A stretch of DNA of 64,000 nt from Pseudomonas sp. LD120 (GTDB taxonomy: Bacteria > Pseudomonadota > Gammaproteobacteria > Pseudomonadales > Pseudomonadaceae): the NCBI RefSeq assembly GCF_009861525.1, contig NZ_WVHL01000002.1:620001-684000 (forward strand), written 5' to 3'. Positions 45,107 to 53,140 of this stretch are shown here, piece after piece. Each line of letters starts with the position of its first letter. The stretch's first letter is position 1. The notes below the pieces were generated by a model. The model ran no database searches. It was not told the origin of the DNA and saw nothing but the letters and a program-made list of their open reading frames with translations. The position numbers were made by a program, and so were the translations under genes.

Positions 45107-46285
45107 TCACAGCCGCGCCGTCAGCAGGATCCGTCCGTAGCCGCCGACGAACAGGGCAAACGCCAAGGCGCCCAGCAACGCCGATAACCCCAGGCCCAGG
45201 CTGCTGAACGGCACCAGCAGCACCCGGCACAGCGCCGCCAGGAACAGCAAGGCAAAAGCGCCGACCATGGCCCGGGTGACCTGCAGCGGCCGGCCGCTAT
45301 GGCCCAGGCTGACCCGGGCAATCATCGCCAACACCAACCCGCCAAGGCCGCCTAGCGCCAGGGCGTGGGTCGCCAGGCTCTGCGGCGGCCAGCCGCACAG
45401 ATGCCACAGCGCCATGCCCAGGGTGGCCAGCGCCAGCCACAGGTAGCCCAGGTACAGCGACCACAGCAGCGGCAGCCGCCACACGCCCGCTTGATGCCAA
45501 CGCCACAAGCGCCACAGATGCAGGGCCGCCAACAGGGCAAACAACGGCGCCAGCCAGGGCCGTGGCGCATCTCCGCCGCCCAGGGCCATGGAGACTGCCG
45601 CCAGCAGGCTGCCCAGCAGCAACAAGCGGGTGGGCCAGGGCGAAGTCGGCCCCGCCGGCGGCCGATTGAGCCCACGCTGGATGAAGAACGGAATGACCCG
45701 ACCGCCGATCACCGTCATCAGGGTCGCCACCAGCCACAGCGCCCCCAGCTCGCCGTGGCGCTGCCAGAGTTCCTGCGACGCCAGCAGACCCGCCAGGGTC
45801 TGCCCCTGAAACAGCGTCAACAGGGCCAGGATCAGCACCACGGGGTAGTTGTCACGCTTGCCCGCACGCCACAATTCATGCCCCACCACTGCGACCAGCG
45901 CCGGCATGAAGGCCAGTTGCAGCACCAGGAACAACGGCGCCGGCAGCGCCAGCCACCAGGCCAGCCGCGCCAGCAGCCAGAGCAGCCACAACAGGATCAA
46001 CGGCGTGCGACTGAATGGCGGGCGTCCAGTCCAGTTGGCCACCGCCGTCAGCAGGAACCCGGCGATGATCGCCACGGCAAAGCCGAACAGCATCTCGTGC
46101 CGATGCCACGCCAGCATGCCGCCCAACGGCTGGCGGCCGCTCCAGACGCCGTGCAGCCACAGCCCCCAGCCCATCAGGGCAATACAGGCAAACACCGCAC
46201 CTGCTAAGAAAAACGGCCGAAAGCCCAGGCTCCACAGCGGCTGCGCGGCCCATTGCCGCCAACGTTCAGGCACCGACACAGGCAT
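45107..46285 (-). CDS. NnrS family heme/copper-type membrane protein
   Basis: A 392-residue polytopic membrane protein of the NnrS family, which is associated with nitric-oxide stress and denitrification in other bacteria. The N-terminus QPLWSLGFRPFFLAGAVFA and the motifs WHRHEMLFGFAVAIIAGFLLTAV, GGRVIPFFIQRGLN and ATHALALGGLGGLVLAMIARVSLGHSGRPL are diagnostic. No nor, nir, nos or dnr gene is in the window, and no clear FNR/Anr box (TTGATNNNNATCAA) was found upstream. AGGGGAGGG precedes the start closely. Confidence 0.9.
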   Translation of the reverse strand: MPVSVPERWRQWAAQPLWSLGFRPFFLAGAVFACIALMGWGLWLHGVWSGRQPLGGMLAWHRHEMLFGFAVAIIAGFLLTAVANWTGRPPFSRTPLILLWLLWLLARLAWWLALPAPLFLVLQLAFMPALVAVVGHELWRAGKRDNYPVVLILALLTLFQGQTLAGLLASQELWQRHGELGALWLVATLMTVIGGRVIPFFIQRGLNRPPAGPTSPWPTRLLLLGSLLAAVSMALGGGDAPRPWLAPLFALLAALHLWRLWRWHQAGVWRLPLLWSLYLGYLWLALATLGMALWHLCGWPPQSLATHALALGGLGGLVLAMIARVSLGHSGRPLQVTRAMVGAFALLFLAALCRVLLVPFSSLGLGLSALLGALAFALFVGGYGRILLTARL

Positions 46286-46816
46286 CCCTCCCCTGGTGCG
46301 GAACAGGCAACGGCGAATTGCAATGACGGATCATGCTCAGAACTCCTTGGCCAATCAGCGATGCATCAGCACCATCACATTTCATGCCAAGGCTGCTGCC
46401 CGGTAAAACCGCGCCTGCCGACTGACCGGAGTCTTTATGACTCGGACAAAACCAGGTCATAAAGACCACAAACAAGTCAGTTTGACTCTGCCTTCCAGGC
46501 TGCGCTTGTCCGCCCAAGGACATAGATTGGCCCCCTCTTGCCGCTCCCCTGGCCCACAAGGATGTCCCCAGCGCCCGCCCCACAAAGCCTGTCGCGCCTG
46601 TTGCCGGATCTGCCCTGGCAGTTGAGCGCCCTGCCGATACCGATGTTCGTGTCACCTTTCCGGCACCGTCCCTGGCGCTGGCCGAGTTGCTCGGCCCGCC
46701 CCTCCAGACCCTGGCGCCCCATCAGTGCCTGTGGCTGCTCGCCGCCGACGCGCACCTGGCAGGCCTTGCCGCGTCCCGACCATCCGGCGTTCCCCCCAAC
46801 AGCCTGAAGCCGCGCC
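46286..46816. other. Gene-free stretch, possibly with a decayed frame
   Basis: About 530 bases between NnrS and the EIIC-EAL gene. A 46565-46800 plus-strand segment reads like protein in two successive frames (SLSRLLPDLPWQLSALPIPM, then LALAELLGPPLQTLAPHQC...), suggesting a frameshifted remnant; I do not recognise it. The 46300-46450 part should carry the promoter of nnrS. Confidence 0.35.
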
Positions 46817-48904
46817 TCAGTTCTCGCTGGCGGCCAGGGCACTGTGCGCCCGCTGGCTGACAAAACCGGGGATCTGCTCCCCCGGCAGGGACTTGCTGTA
46901 GTACCAGCCCTGAATGATCAGCTCCGAGCTCGATTGCAGAAAGTCCAGTTGCTCGCGGGTTTCCACCCCTTCCACCACCACCTTGAGCTTGAGGGTCTCG
47001 CAAAAGCGCAACAGACCGTTGAGCACCTGGGCGCCCTTGGGCTCGCGCTGGGCCAGGACGAAGCTGCGGTCGATCTTGATCCCGTCCACCGGAAACTGGT
47101 GCAGGTAGCTCAAGGCGGAAAAACCGGTGCCGAAGTCATCGATGTAGACCCGCGCGCCCAGGGCATGCAGCTTGCCGATCCATTGCTGGGTCAGCAGCGC
47201 ATCGCCCACCAGCGCGTCCTCGGTGATCTCCACCGAAACCTGACCCTGGGCCCTGGCGAGAATCTCCAGCAGACGCCGACCATGCTCCACCGAAGCCAGG
47301 GTGGCACTGGAGATATTGATGGTGATGGGCAGTTGGAAGCCGATATTGCTCCAGGCCAGGTGCTGGCGCACCGCCTGGGAGGCGACCCAGAAATCCACCT
47401 CGGGCATCAGCCCGGCCTGCCCCAGCCATTGCAACAGCTCCCAGGGCGACTGCACCGCCCCCTCGCCATCCCGGGCGCGGATCAGCGCCTCGCAGCCGGT
47501 GCACAGGCCACTGTCCTTGGCCACCTGAGGCTGGTACTCCAGGTGAAAGTCGTAGCCGCTCAGTTGCTGGATCCGCGCCAGTTGCAGGGACTGCTGCGCG
47601 GCCTGTCGGTAGGCCGCCACCATCGGGTCCAGTTCGAACAGCCTGCCGCGCTCCTCCAGGCCACGGAAGGTGGTGTCGAAAGTTTTCAGGTAGACCTGCC
47701 CGGCGCCTTCGCCCTGGCGCTGGATACTGCGCACATAAGGCAGGTAGATCAGGGTGCCGATCCCCAGCAACAGCAGTTGCAGAAGCACCGCGCCCCAGTC
47801 GCCCTGGGTGCTCAGGTAAGCATTGAGCAGCACCGGTGAGGTAAAGGGCACGCTGACCAGGGCCGGGCTGACCCAGCCCAGTTGCACCACCAGCAGGGCC
47901 AGGCAGGCATTGACCATGGGCACCAGCATGAACGGCACCAGCAGGCGCGGATTGAGGATGATCGGCAGGCCGAACAGCAGCAGTTCGTTGACGTTGAACA
48001 GCGACAGCGCCAGGCTCGCCATGGCCAGCAGGCGCATGGAACGATTGCGGGAAAAGCCGAGGATCGCCAGCACCAGGGCCAGGGATCCGCCGGAACCGCC
48101 GATGAAGGCGAAACAGCCCAGCAAGCCACTGTTGAGGGCATAGCGCAGGGGCTCTCCGGCGGCATGATCGGCGGCATTGAGCGCCACCGCCTGATCCAGC
48201 ACCTCGATCAAGGGCTGCATGGCGTAGGTGCCGTGGATGCCGAAGAACCACAGCAGGGAATTGGTCGAGGTCAGGAGAATCGCTTTGAGGTAGGGATGAT
48301 CCAGGCTGTCGATGTCGAACGGGCGCGGGATGTAGGCAAAGTCGTGGACCTGTAACAGCAGTTGCAGCACCGCCACCAGCGCCAGGCAGGTCAGCCCCCC
48401 CGGCAGCACCATATTGATGGTGCCCTTGAGGTTGTGCCCCACCAGGCCTTCGTCCACCAGCCGGGTCCAGCGTCGGCGGTGCAGCCAGGCCATGGTCGGG
48501 ACATTGACCAGGGGCGAGGCGATGGCGATGAACAGCACCAAGGTCGCCGCCGCCAGCGGATAGTCCCGCAGCAGGTAGATGGCGATCACCACATGGGCCA
48601 GGCAGAGAAAGGCCACCGGCAGTCGGGGCAGGCGGTGCTGGATCGCCAGCATGTAGCCGATGGACGCCGCCACCAGCAGGGGAATGATCGAACTGATGCG
48701 CTGGTGCAGCCCGGTCAGCAAGTCCACCAGGGAGCCGGGGGCGCCCAGGGCCTGGGCGCATTGCGCGAGGATCAGGAACAGTGCCGAAACCAGCAGGCAA
48801 GGCAATAGCCAGAGCAGGCCTTCGCGAATCGAGCGCAACGACTCGGCGCCCGCCAGTAACGCCAGGCGGTGGGTGAAAAACAGCTTGAACCCCAGTTGCC
48901 GCAT
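46817..48904 (-). CDS. PTS EIIC (cellobiose/lactose type) - EAL phosphodiesterase fusion
   Basis: A 695-residue protein. Residues 1-400 are a complete EIIC-like permease of the Lac/ChbC family, keeping GIHG (222-225) and FNVNELLLFGLPIILNP (303-319, with E307), the regions that hold sugar in characterised members. Residues 440-690 are an EAL c-di-GMP phosphodiesterase with EAL at 472-474, N530, E559 (VEITED), DD 589-590 (YIDDFGTG), K610 (GIKID) and E645 (VVEGVET), so it should be active. No EIIA, EIIB or HPr domain is present. The start at 48904 has GGAG 6 bases upstream; the longer frame to 49039 has none. Likely role: coupling sugar or ligand binding in the membrane to c-di-GMP breakdown (inference). 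Confidence 0.88.
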   Translation of the reverse strand: MRQLGFKLFFTHRLALLAGAESLRSIREGLLWLLPCLLVSALFLILAQCAQALGAPGSLVDLLTGLHQRISSIIPLLVAASIGYMLAIQHRLPRLPVAFLCLAHVVIAIYLLRDYPLAAATLVLFIAIASPLVNVPTMAWLHRRRWTRLVDEGLVGHNLKGTINMVLPGGLTCLALVAVLQLLLQVHDFAYIPRPFDIDSLDHPYLKAILLTSTNSLLWFFGIHGTYAMQPLIEVLDQAVALNAADHAAGEPLRYALNSGLLGCFAFIGGSGGSLALVLAILGFSRNRSMRLLAMASLALSLFNVNELLLFGLPIILNPRLLVPFMLVPMVNACLALLVVQLGWVSPALVSVPFTSPVLLNAYLSTQGDWGAVLLQLLLLGIGTLIYLPYVRSIQRQGEGAGQVYLKTFDTTFRGLEERGRLFELDPMVAAYRQAAQQSLQLARIQQLSGYDFHLEYQPQVAKDSGLCTGCEALIRARDGEGAVQSPWELLQWLGQAGLMPEVDFWVASQAVRQHLAWSNIGFQLPITINISSATLASVEHGRRLLEILARAQGQVSVEITEDALVGDALLTQQWIGKLHALGARVYIDDFGTGFSALSYLHQFPVDGIKIDRSFVLAQREPKGAQVLNGLLRFCETLKLKVVVEGVETREQLDFLQSSSELIIQGWYYSKSLPGEQIPGFVSQRAHSALAASEN

Positions 48905-49309
48905 CGGCCTCTCCCCCTCTGCCACCGCACGTCCGTCCCCTGCAGACGGCCCCCGCCACAGCCGCCCAGCGTCTGGCGGCGCCGTGGAGCAAACAGGGGG
49001 TGCAGGCGAAGATACCACTGTAGAAACCCTGGTCGGCAAGCACTCGATGGCACTGCCTTGAGTGTTTTATCGCCCCTGTGTCGCCAGCCTTGAGCCCGAA
49101 GCCGCGCCGTTGTGCCGGGCCGCATCCCGGCACAACGGCGAATCAATATCATTTGCAGCGTACCAGGGGTTTGGGGGTCGTCACGATCGATTCGTATTGG
49201 CAGCGCCGCCCGCCACCGGACCACACCCTTGCCTTCCACGCTGCCCGCCAGCCCCGCTCTGGTCCATAACCTCTATGACGCTCATCACCCCTGGCTCTAT
49301 GAATTGTTG
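48905..49309. other. Gene-free stretch between EIIC-EAL and receptor remnant
   Basis: About 400 bases containing the EIIC-EAL upstream region and an undefined part. Near 49103-49140 an inverted repeat GTTGTGCCGGG...CCCGGCACAAC occurs (GCCGTTGTGCCGGGCCGCATCCCGGCACAACGGC), a perfect long stem with a short loop, probably a terminator of the former neighbour or an IS/REP scar. No gene is supported. Confidence 0.5.
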
Positions 49310-49624
49310 CGGCGCCGCCTGAACCACACCTGGGACCGCCTGACCCTGGGCGGCGGGGTCAACTGGCAGAGCCGATTCTTCGGCAGGGTCTACCCGCCCG
49401 ATCCGAACGATGCGGTCAATGACGGGCATGACTCGCGCATCGTCCAGGACGGCGACTTCCTGGTGGACGCCATGGCCCGCTAGCAGTTCAACCAGCACCT
49501 ATGCTCGACCCTGAACGTGAAGAACCTCTTCGACAAGCAGTACCACACCGGCATCGGCAACTTCGGCACCGGTTTCTATGGCGAACCGCGCAGCCTGCAA
49601 CTGGCCACCCGCTGGGACTTCTGA
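49310..49624 (+). pseudogene. 3' remnant of a TonB-dependent siderophore receptor
   Basis: The frame reads WDRLTLGGGVNWQSRFFGRV... DGDFLVDAMAR, then TAG (49481-49483), then QFNQHLCSTLNVKNLFDK and QYHTGIGNFGTGFYGEPR, ending LATRWDF and TGA at 49622. This is the last ~100 residues of a ferric-siderophore receptor beta-barrel (FpvA-like), including the terminal aromatic Phe. The TAG replaces a residue that is commonly Tyr in AR-Y-Q. The first ~700 residues, TonB box and plug are missing, and upstream sequence has no receptor similarity I can recognise. Confidence 0.85.
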
Positions 49625-49707
49625 GCACGCCGATCCACGGTCGCGCTGCCCGGCAGCGGGTTGACTACGCTTGAGCCAGCGTGATCAACCCGCAGAGGAC
49701 CGACGCC

Positions 49708-50211
49708 ATGCTACGTATCCAGACCATCACCCCGTGCCTGTGGTTCGACCACCAGGCACACGAGGCGGCACAGTTCTACTGCTCGGTCTTCGAACAATCG
49801 CACATCACCCACATCAGCCACTACGGCAAGGCCGGCTTCGACATTCACAGGCGCCCCGAGGGCTCGGTGATGAGCGTGCTGTTCGAGCTCGACGGCCAGG
49901 GTTTCACCGCCCTCAACGGTGGCCCGCTGTTCACCTTCAATGAAGCCATCTCCCTGCAAGTGCATTGCCGCAGCCAGACCGAGTTGGATCACTACTGGAA
50001 CGCCCTGGGTTTTGGCGGCCCGCCAGAGGCGCAGCAATGCGGCTGGCTCAAGGACCGCTTCGGGCTGTCCTGGCAGATCGTGCCGCAGTGCCTCACGCCG
50101 ATGATCTGCGACCCCGACCCAGCCCGTTCGCAACGGGTGATGCAGGCCCTGCTGGGGATGAAAAAACTCGATATCGCGACGCTGCAGCGCGCCTTCGACG
50201 GCCAGAGCTAA
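49708..50211 (+). CDS. VOC-family protein (PhnB / 3-demethylubiquinone-methyltransferase-like)
   Basis: A 167-residue protein of the glyoxalase/bleomycin-resistance (VOC) superfamily, PhnB-like branch. TITPCLWFDHQAHEAAQFYCSVF and GWLKDRFGLSWQIVPQCLTPMI are the diagnostic ends; the name refers only to similarity, and methyltransferase activity is not implied. ATG at 49708 has GAGG 9 bases upstream and gives the family start MLRIQTITPCLW. Confidence 0.88.
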   Translation: MLRIQTITPCLWFDHQAHEAAQFYCSVFEQSHITHISHYGKAGFDIHRRPEGSVMSVLFELDGQGFTALNGGPLFTFNEAISLQVHCRSQTELDHYWNALGFGGPPEAQQCGWLKDRFGLSWQIVPQCLTPMICDPDPARSQRVMQALLGMKKLDIATLQRAFDGQS

Positions 50212-50247
50212 TACAATCGCGCCAGCTTTCGCAGACGGACAACCTCA

Positions 50248-51081
50248 ATGAAGCCTGCCCTCACCGCCGACCAGGAACCGCAGTTCTGGCGCGACCCTGC
50301 CCTGCCGTTCATCGAAGCCCGCTCCATCGCCGATGGCCGCAAGGTCTGCTACAGCCGCCATGCCCACCAACAGTTCTCCATCGGCAGCATCACCGCGGGT
50401 GTCAGCACCTACCTCAGCGGCCACTCGCAGTGGCGGGTCAGCCGCGGCACCGTGGTGCTGATGAACCCGGGGGTGGTGCACGCCTGCAACCCGATCGACG
50501 ATCAACCCTGGTCCTATCGCATGCTGTATGTCGACACACCCTGGCTGACCGCCCTGCAGCACGACCTGGGTTTTTGCGCCGAACTGGGCTTTCGTCCGTT
50601 TCGCGAGACCCACAGCCGCGACCCGCAGCTGTTCGCCGAACTGGAGCAGTTGTACCGGACCCTGGTGGCCGCCGAAGCCGAGCCGCTGCTCAAGCACAGC
50701 GCCGTGGTGAGTTTTTTCAGCGACCTGCAGCAGCGCCTGAACCCCACCGAGGCGCCGGCCCGGGGCGACAACCGCAAACTGCAGGAAGCCGCCGACTACA
50801 TCCGCCAGCATTGCACCCAGGCCCTGAGCCTGGAAGACCTGTGCCAGGCGGCGCAGCTGTCACCGTCCTACCTGATCCGCGCCTTCAAGCAGCAGTTCGG
50901 CATGCCGCCCCACGCCTATCTGGTGAACCAGCGGGTGCAGTTCGCCCAGACCCGCCTGCGCAGCGGGGCGCCGATCGCCGAGGTGGCACTGGAGGCCGGC
51001 TTTGCCGATCAGGCGCATTTCCAGCGCGCCTTCAAACAGCACTTGGCGGCCACGCCCGGTCAGTACCGCGGCCAGCGCTAG
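50248..51081 (+). CDS. AraC-family transcriptional regulator
   Basis: A 277-residue regulator: an N-terminal cupin-like ligand domain (residues about 20-150, HAHQQFSIGSITAGVSTYL, GTVVLMNPGVVHACNP) and a C-terminal double helix-turn-helix (LSLEDLCQAAQLSPSYLIRAFKQQFGMPPHAYLVNQRV, IAEVALEAGFADQAHFQRAFKQHL). It is convergent with a LysE-type exporter, and their stops share CTAG; such regulator/exporter pairs often work together, but here that is inference. Confidence 0.92.
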   Translation: MKPALTADQEPQFWRDPALPFIEARSIADGRKVCYSRHAHQQFSIGSITAGVSTYLSGHSQWRVSRGTVVLMNPGVVHACNPIDDQPWSYRMLYVDTPWLTALQHDLGFCAELGFRPFRETHSRDPQLFAELEQLYRTLVAAEAEPLLKHSAVVSFFSDLQQRLNPTEAPARGDNRKLQEAADYIRQHCTQALSLEDLCQAAQLSPSYLIRAFKQQFGMPPHAYLVNQRVQFAQTRLRSGAPIAEVALEAGFADQAHFQRAFKQHLAATPGQYRGQR

Positions 51082-51662
51082 AACAGCAGATAAGCCGCGC
51101 TGGCAGCCAGCAACGCCGCCATGCTGCGGTTGAACAGGCGCACCCCCGGCGGATGACTCAGGTAGTGCCGCAGGCAACTGCCGACATAAGCCCAGCAGGC
51201 AATCGACAGGTAGCAGATCACCAGATACACCACGGTAAACAGCCACACCTGGCGCAGCTCGCCGTCGGCGGCAAAGGCCCCCATGCCGGCCACGCAGGCC
51301 AGCCACGCCTTGGGGTTGAGCCACTGCATCAGCGCGCCATACCAGGCCGAAGGTGCCCGCGCTTGACCCTGGGTGTCGAGCCGGCCATCGTCGCTGGCCA
51401 GTTTCCAGGCCATGAACAGCAGGAAGGCCACGCCAAACAGGCGAATGCCCTGGGTCAGGATCGGCCACTGGCGCAGCAGTTCGTGCAGCCCCAGGCCGAT
51501 CAGCACCAGCAACCCGACGAAGCCCAGGGTGGCTCCGGTCACATGGCGCAAGCTGGTCCTGAAGCCGAACCGTGCGCCACTGCTGAGGGCGACGATATTC
51601 ACCGGCCCGGGGGTAATGGATGCCGCCAGGGCAAACGCCGCCATGGAAAACACTATGCTCAT
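51078..51662 (-). CDS. LysE/RhtB-family amino-acid exporter
   Basis: A 194-residue membrane protein with six helices. The N-terminus MSIVFSMAAFALAASITPGPVNIVALSSG holds the ITPGP motif of the family, followed by GATLGFVGLLVLIGLG and ALMQWLNPKAWL. AGAGG 6 bases before ATG fixes the start at 51662. The substrate, presumably an amino acid or derivative, is not known. Confidence 0.9.
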   Translation of the reverse strand: MSIVFSMAAFALAASITPGPVNIVALSSGARFGFRTSLRHVTGATLGFVGLLVLIGLGLHELLRQWPILTQGIRLFGVAFLLFMAWKLASDDGRLDTQGQARAPSAWYGALMQWLNPKAWLACVAGMGAFAADGELRQVWLFTVVYLVICYLSIACWAYVGSCLRHYLSHPPGVRLFNRSMAALLAASAAYLLF

Positions 51663-51751
51663 CTCTTGCCTCTCGTGTCTGGGTGGAATCAACCGCAGGA
51701 CACGTTAGGCAAGCGCGCGGCGCGCGTATTGAAGAAAACCACCCTCTGCGC

Positions 51752-52084
51752 CTAAGGCTGCAGCTGATTCAGGTCGCAATACTGCTCCCACTCCATATCG
51801 ACCATTTCGGCAATTTCCCGATGCACACTGAGGGTCATCCGGTTCAGTTCCTGAGGCGTTCGAGCAATGAAAGACAACGCCAATTCCCAAGTGCCCATGC
51901 CCCGCACGCGGGCTTCCTCGTCAAACAGGCGACTGACGTACTGGATTTGCAGATCGCTTAACTCCGCAGGCTGCCAGCCATGACCCGACGGCTGCCCCAG
52001 TTCCAACTGTTCAACCAGTTCCGGACGTTCGGAAAGGTAAAGCATCAACGCTTGCTGATAGCTAAGTTCAGAGATCGCCATCAT
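51752..52084 (-). CDS. Conserved hypothetical protein, 110 aa
   Basis: A soluble 110-residue acidic helical protein (ISELSYQQALMLYLSERPELVEQLE..., WELALSFIARTPQELNRMTL). GGAG is 5 bases before ATG at 52084 or 8 before the adjacent ATG at 52081. I believe similar Pseudomonas proteins carry the label DUF6388, but this is from memory and uncertain. It lies upstream of no obvious partner; CheV on the same strand is upstream of it (55 bases between), so it may be the second gene of the cheV transcript. Confidence 0.75.
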   Translation of the reverse strand: MMAISELSYQQALMLYLSERPELVEQLELGQPSGHGWQPAELSDLQIQYVSRLFDEEARVRGMGTWELALSFIARTPQELNRMTLSVHREIAEMVDMEWEQYCDLNQLQP

Positions 52085-52139
52085 TCATACTCCAATCTTG
52101 TTGTTGCCGGCTCCCAGGTTTGTGCTCAAGGCCTTCGGC

Positions 52140-53072
52140 TCACGCCGGCGTCAGGCTGGCAATCCGCTCCACCACACGCCCGGCCAGATCGTCTGGACGA
52201 AACTTGGCGAGAAAATCATCGGCGCCGACCTTCTTCACCATGGCCTGGTTGAAGGCCCCGGACAGCGAGGTATGCAGCACGATGTAGAACGGCCGCATGC
52301 GCGGGTCATTGCGCACTTCGGCGGTGAGGGTATAACCATCCATCTCCGGCATCTCGATGTCGGAGATCATCATCAGAAACTCCTCCTCGGGTTTCTTGCC
52401 CTCATCCAGCAGGGCCCGCAGGTACTCCAAGGCCTGGCGCCCGTCGTTCAGCGACACCACCTCCACCCCGACGCTCTCCAGGCAACGAGTGACCTGCTTG
52501 CGCGCCACGGCCGAGTCATCCACTGTCAGCACCCGCCAATGAGCCGCGGCGGCACGGGCTTGCGCCGGAATCACGCCCTGGGAGATTTCCTCACTGACCG
52601 GTGACACTTCCGCCAGGACCTTCTCGACATCAATGATCTCCACCAATTGTTCGGCGACCCGGGTCACCGCTGTCAGGTAGTTGTCCAAACCACTGCCTTT
52701 GGGCGGCGGATGAATTTCCTCCCAGTTCAGGTTGACGATATGTTCCACCTCACTGACCAGAAAACCCTGAGTCTTGTTGTTGTATTCAGTGATGATGACG
52801 TAGGCCGCTTCTTTGTCCTCAACCCCTGGCAGCCCAGTGGCCAAGGCCAGATCAAGTATCGGAATAGAGCTGCCGCGTATTGTCGCCACGCCACACACCA
52901 CCGCATGGGACTTGGGCAGCAAGTTTAACTTGGGACACTTGAGAACCTCTCGCACTTTAAATACGTTGATGCCATACAACTGCGACTCATTAAAACGGAA
53001 TAATAATAATTCCAAACGGTTCTGCCCGGCCAACTGCGTTCGACTATTAACCGTCTCCATCACACTGGACAT
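52140..53072 (-). CDS. cheV: Chemotaxis protein CheV (CheW-REC)
   Basis: A 310-residue cytoplasmic coupling protein. An N-terminal CheW-like domain (LLLFRFNESQLYGINVFKVREVLKCPKL, GVATIRGSSIPILDLALATGL) links receptors to CheA, and a C-terminal receiver (VLTVDDSAVARKQVTRCLESVGVEVV; phospho-acceptor Asp in MMISDIEMPEMDGYT) allows phosphorylation. ATG at 53072 has GGGAG 5 bases upstream. It is 68 bases downstream of the Aer-type receptor gene on the same strand, an evident functional pair. Confidence 0.94.
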   Translation of the reverse strand: MSSVMETVNSRTQLAGQNRLELLLFRFNESQLYGINVFKVREVLKCPKLNLLPKSHAVVCGVATIRGSSIPILDLALATGLPGVEDKEAAYVIITEYNNKTQGFLVSEVEHIVNLNWEEIHPPPKGSGLDNYLTAVTRVAEQLVEIIDVEKVLAEVSPVSEEISQGVIPAQARAAAAHWRVLTVDDSAVARKQVTRCLESVGVEVVSLNDGRQALEYLRALLDEGKKPEEEFLMMISDIEMPEMDGYTLTAEVRNDPRMRPFYIVLHTSLSGAFNQAMVKKVGADDFLAKFRPDDLAGRVVERIASLTPA

Positions 53073-53140
53073 ACGCACTCCCACACTGATCAATCAGATC
53101 AACCGGCTATAAATTAAGAGTTGCTGATTGCCGCTGGCGA

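Noticed and set aside
46286..46460. An Anr/FNR box for nnrS
   Set aside because: Only a partial TTGG..CCAA-like stretch near 46347 was seen; it does not match TTGATNNNNATCAA.
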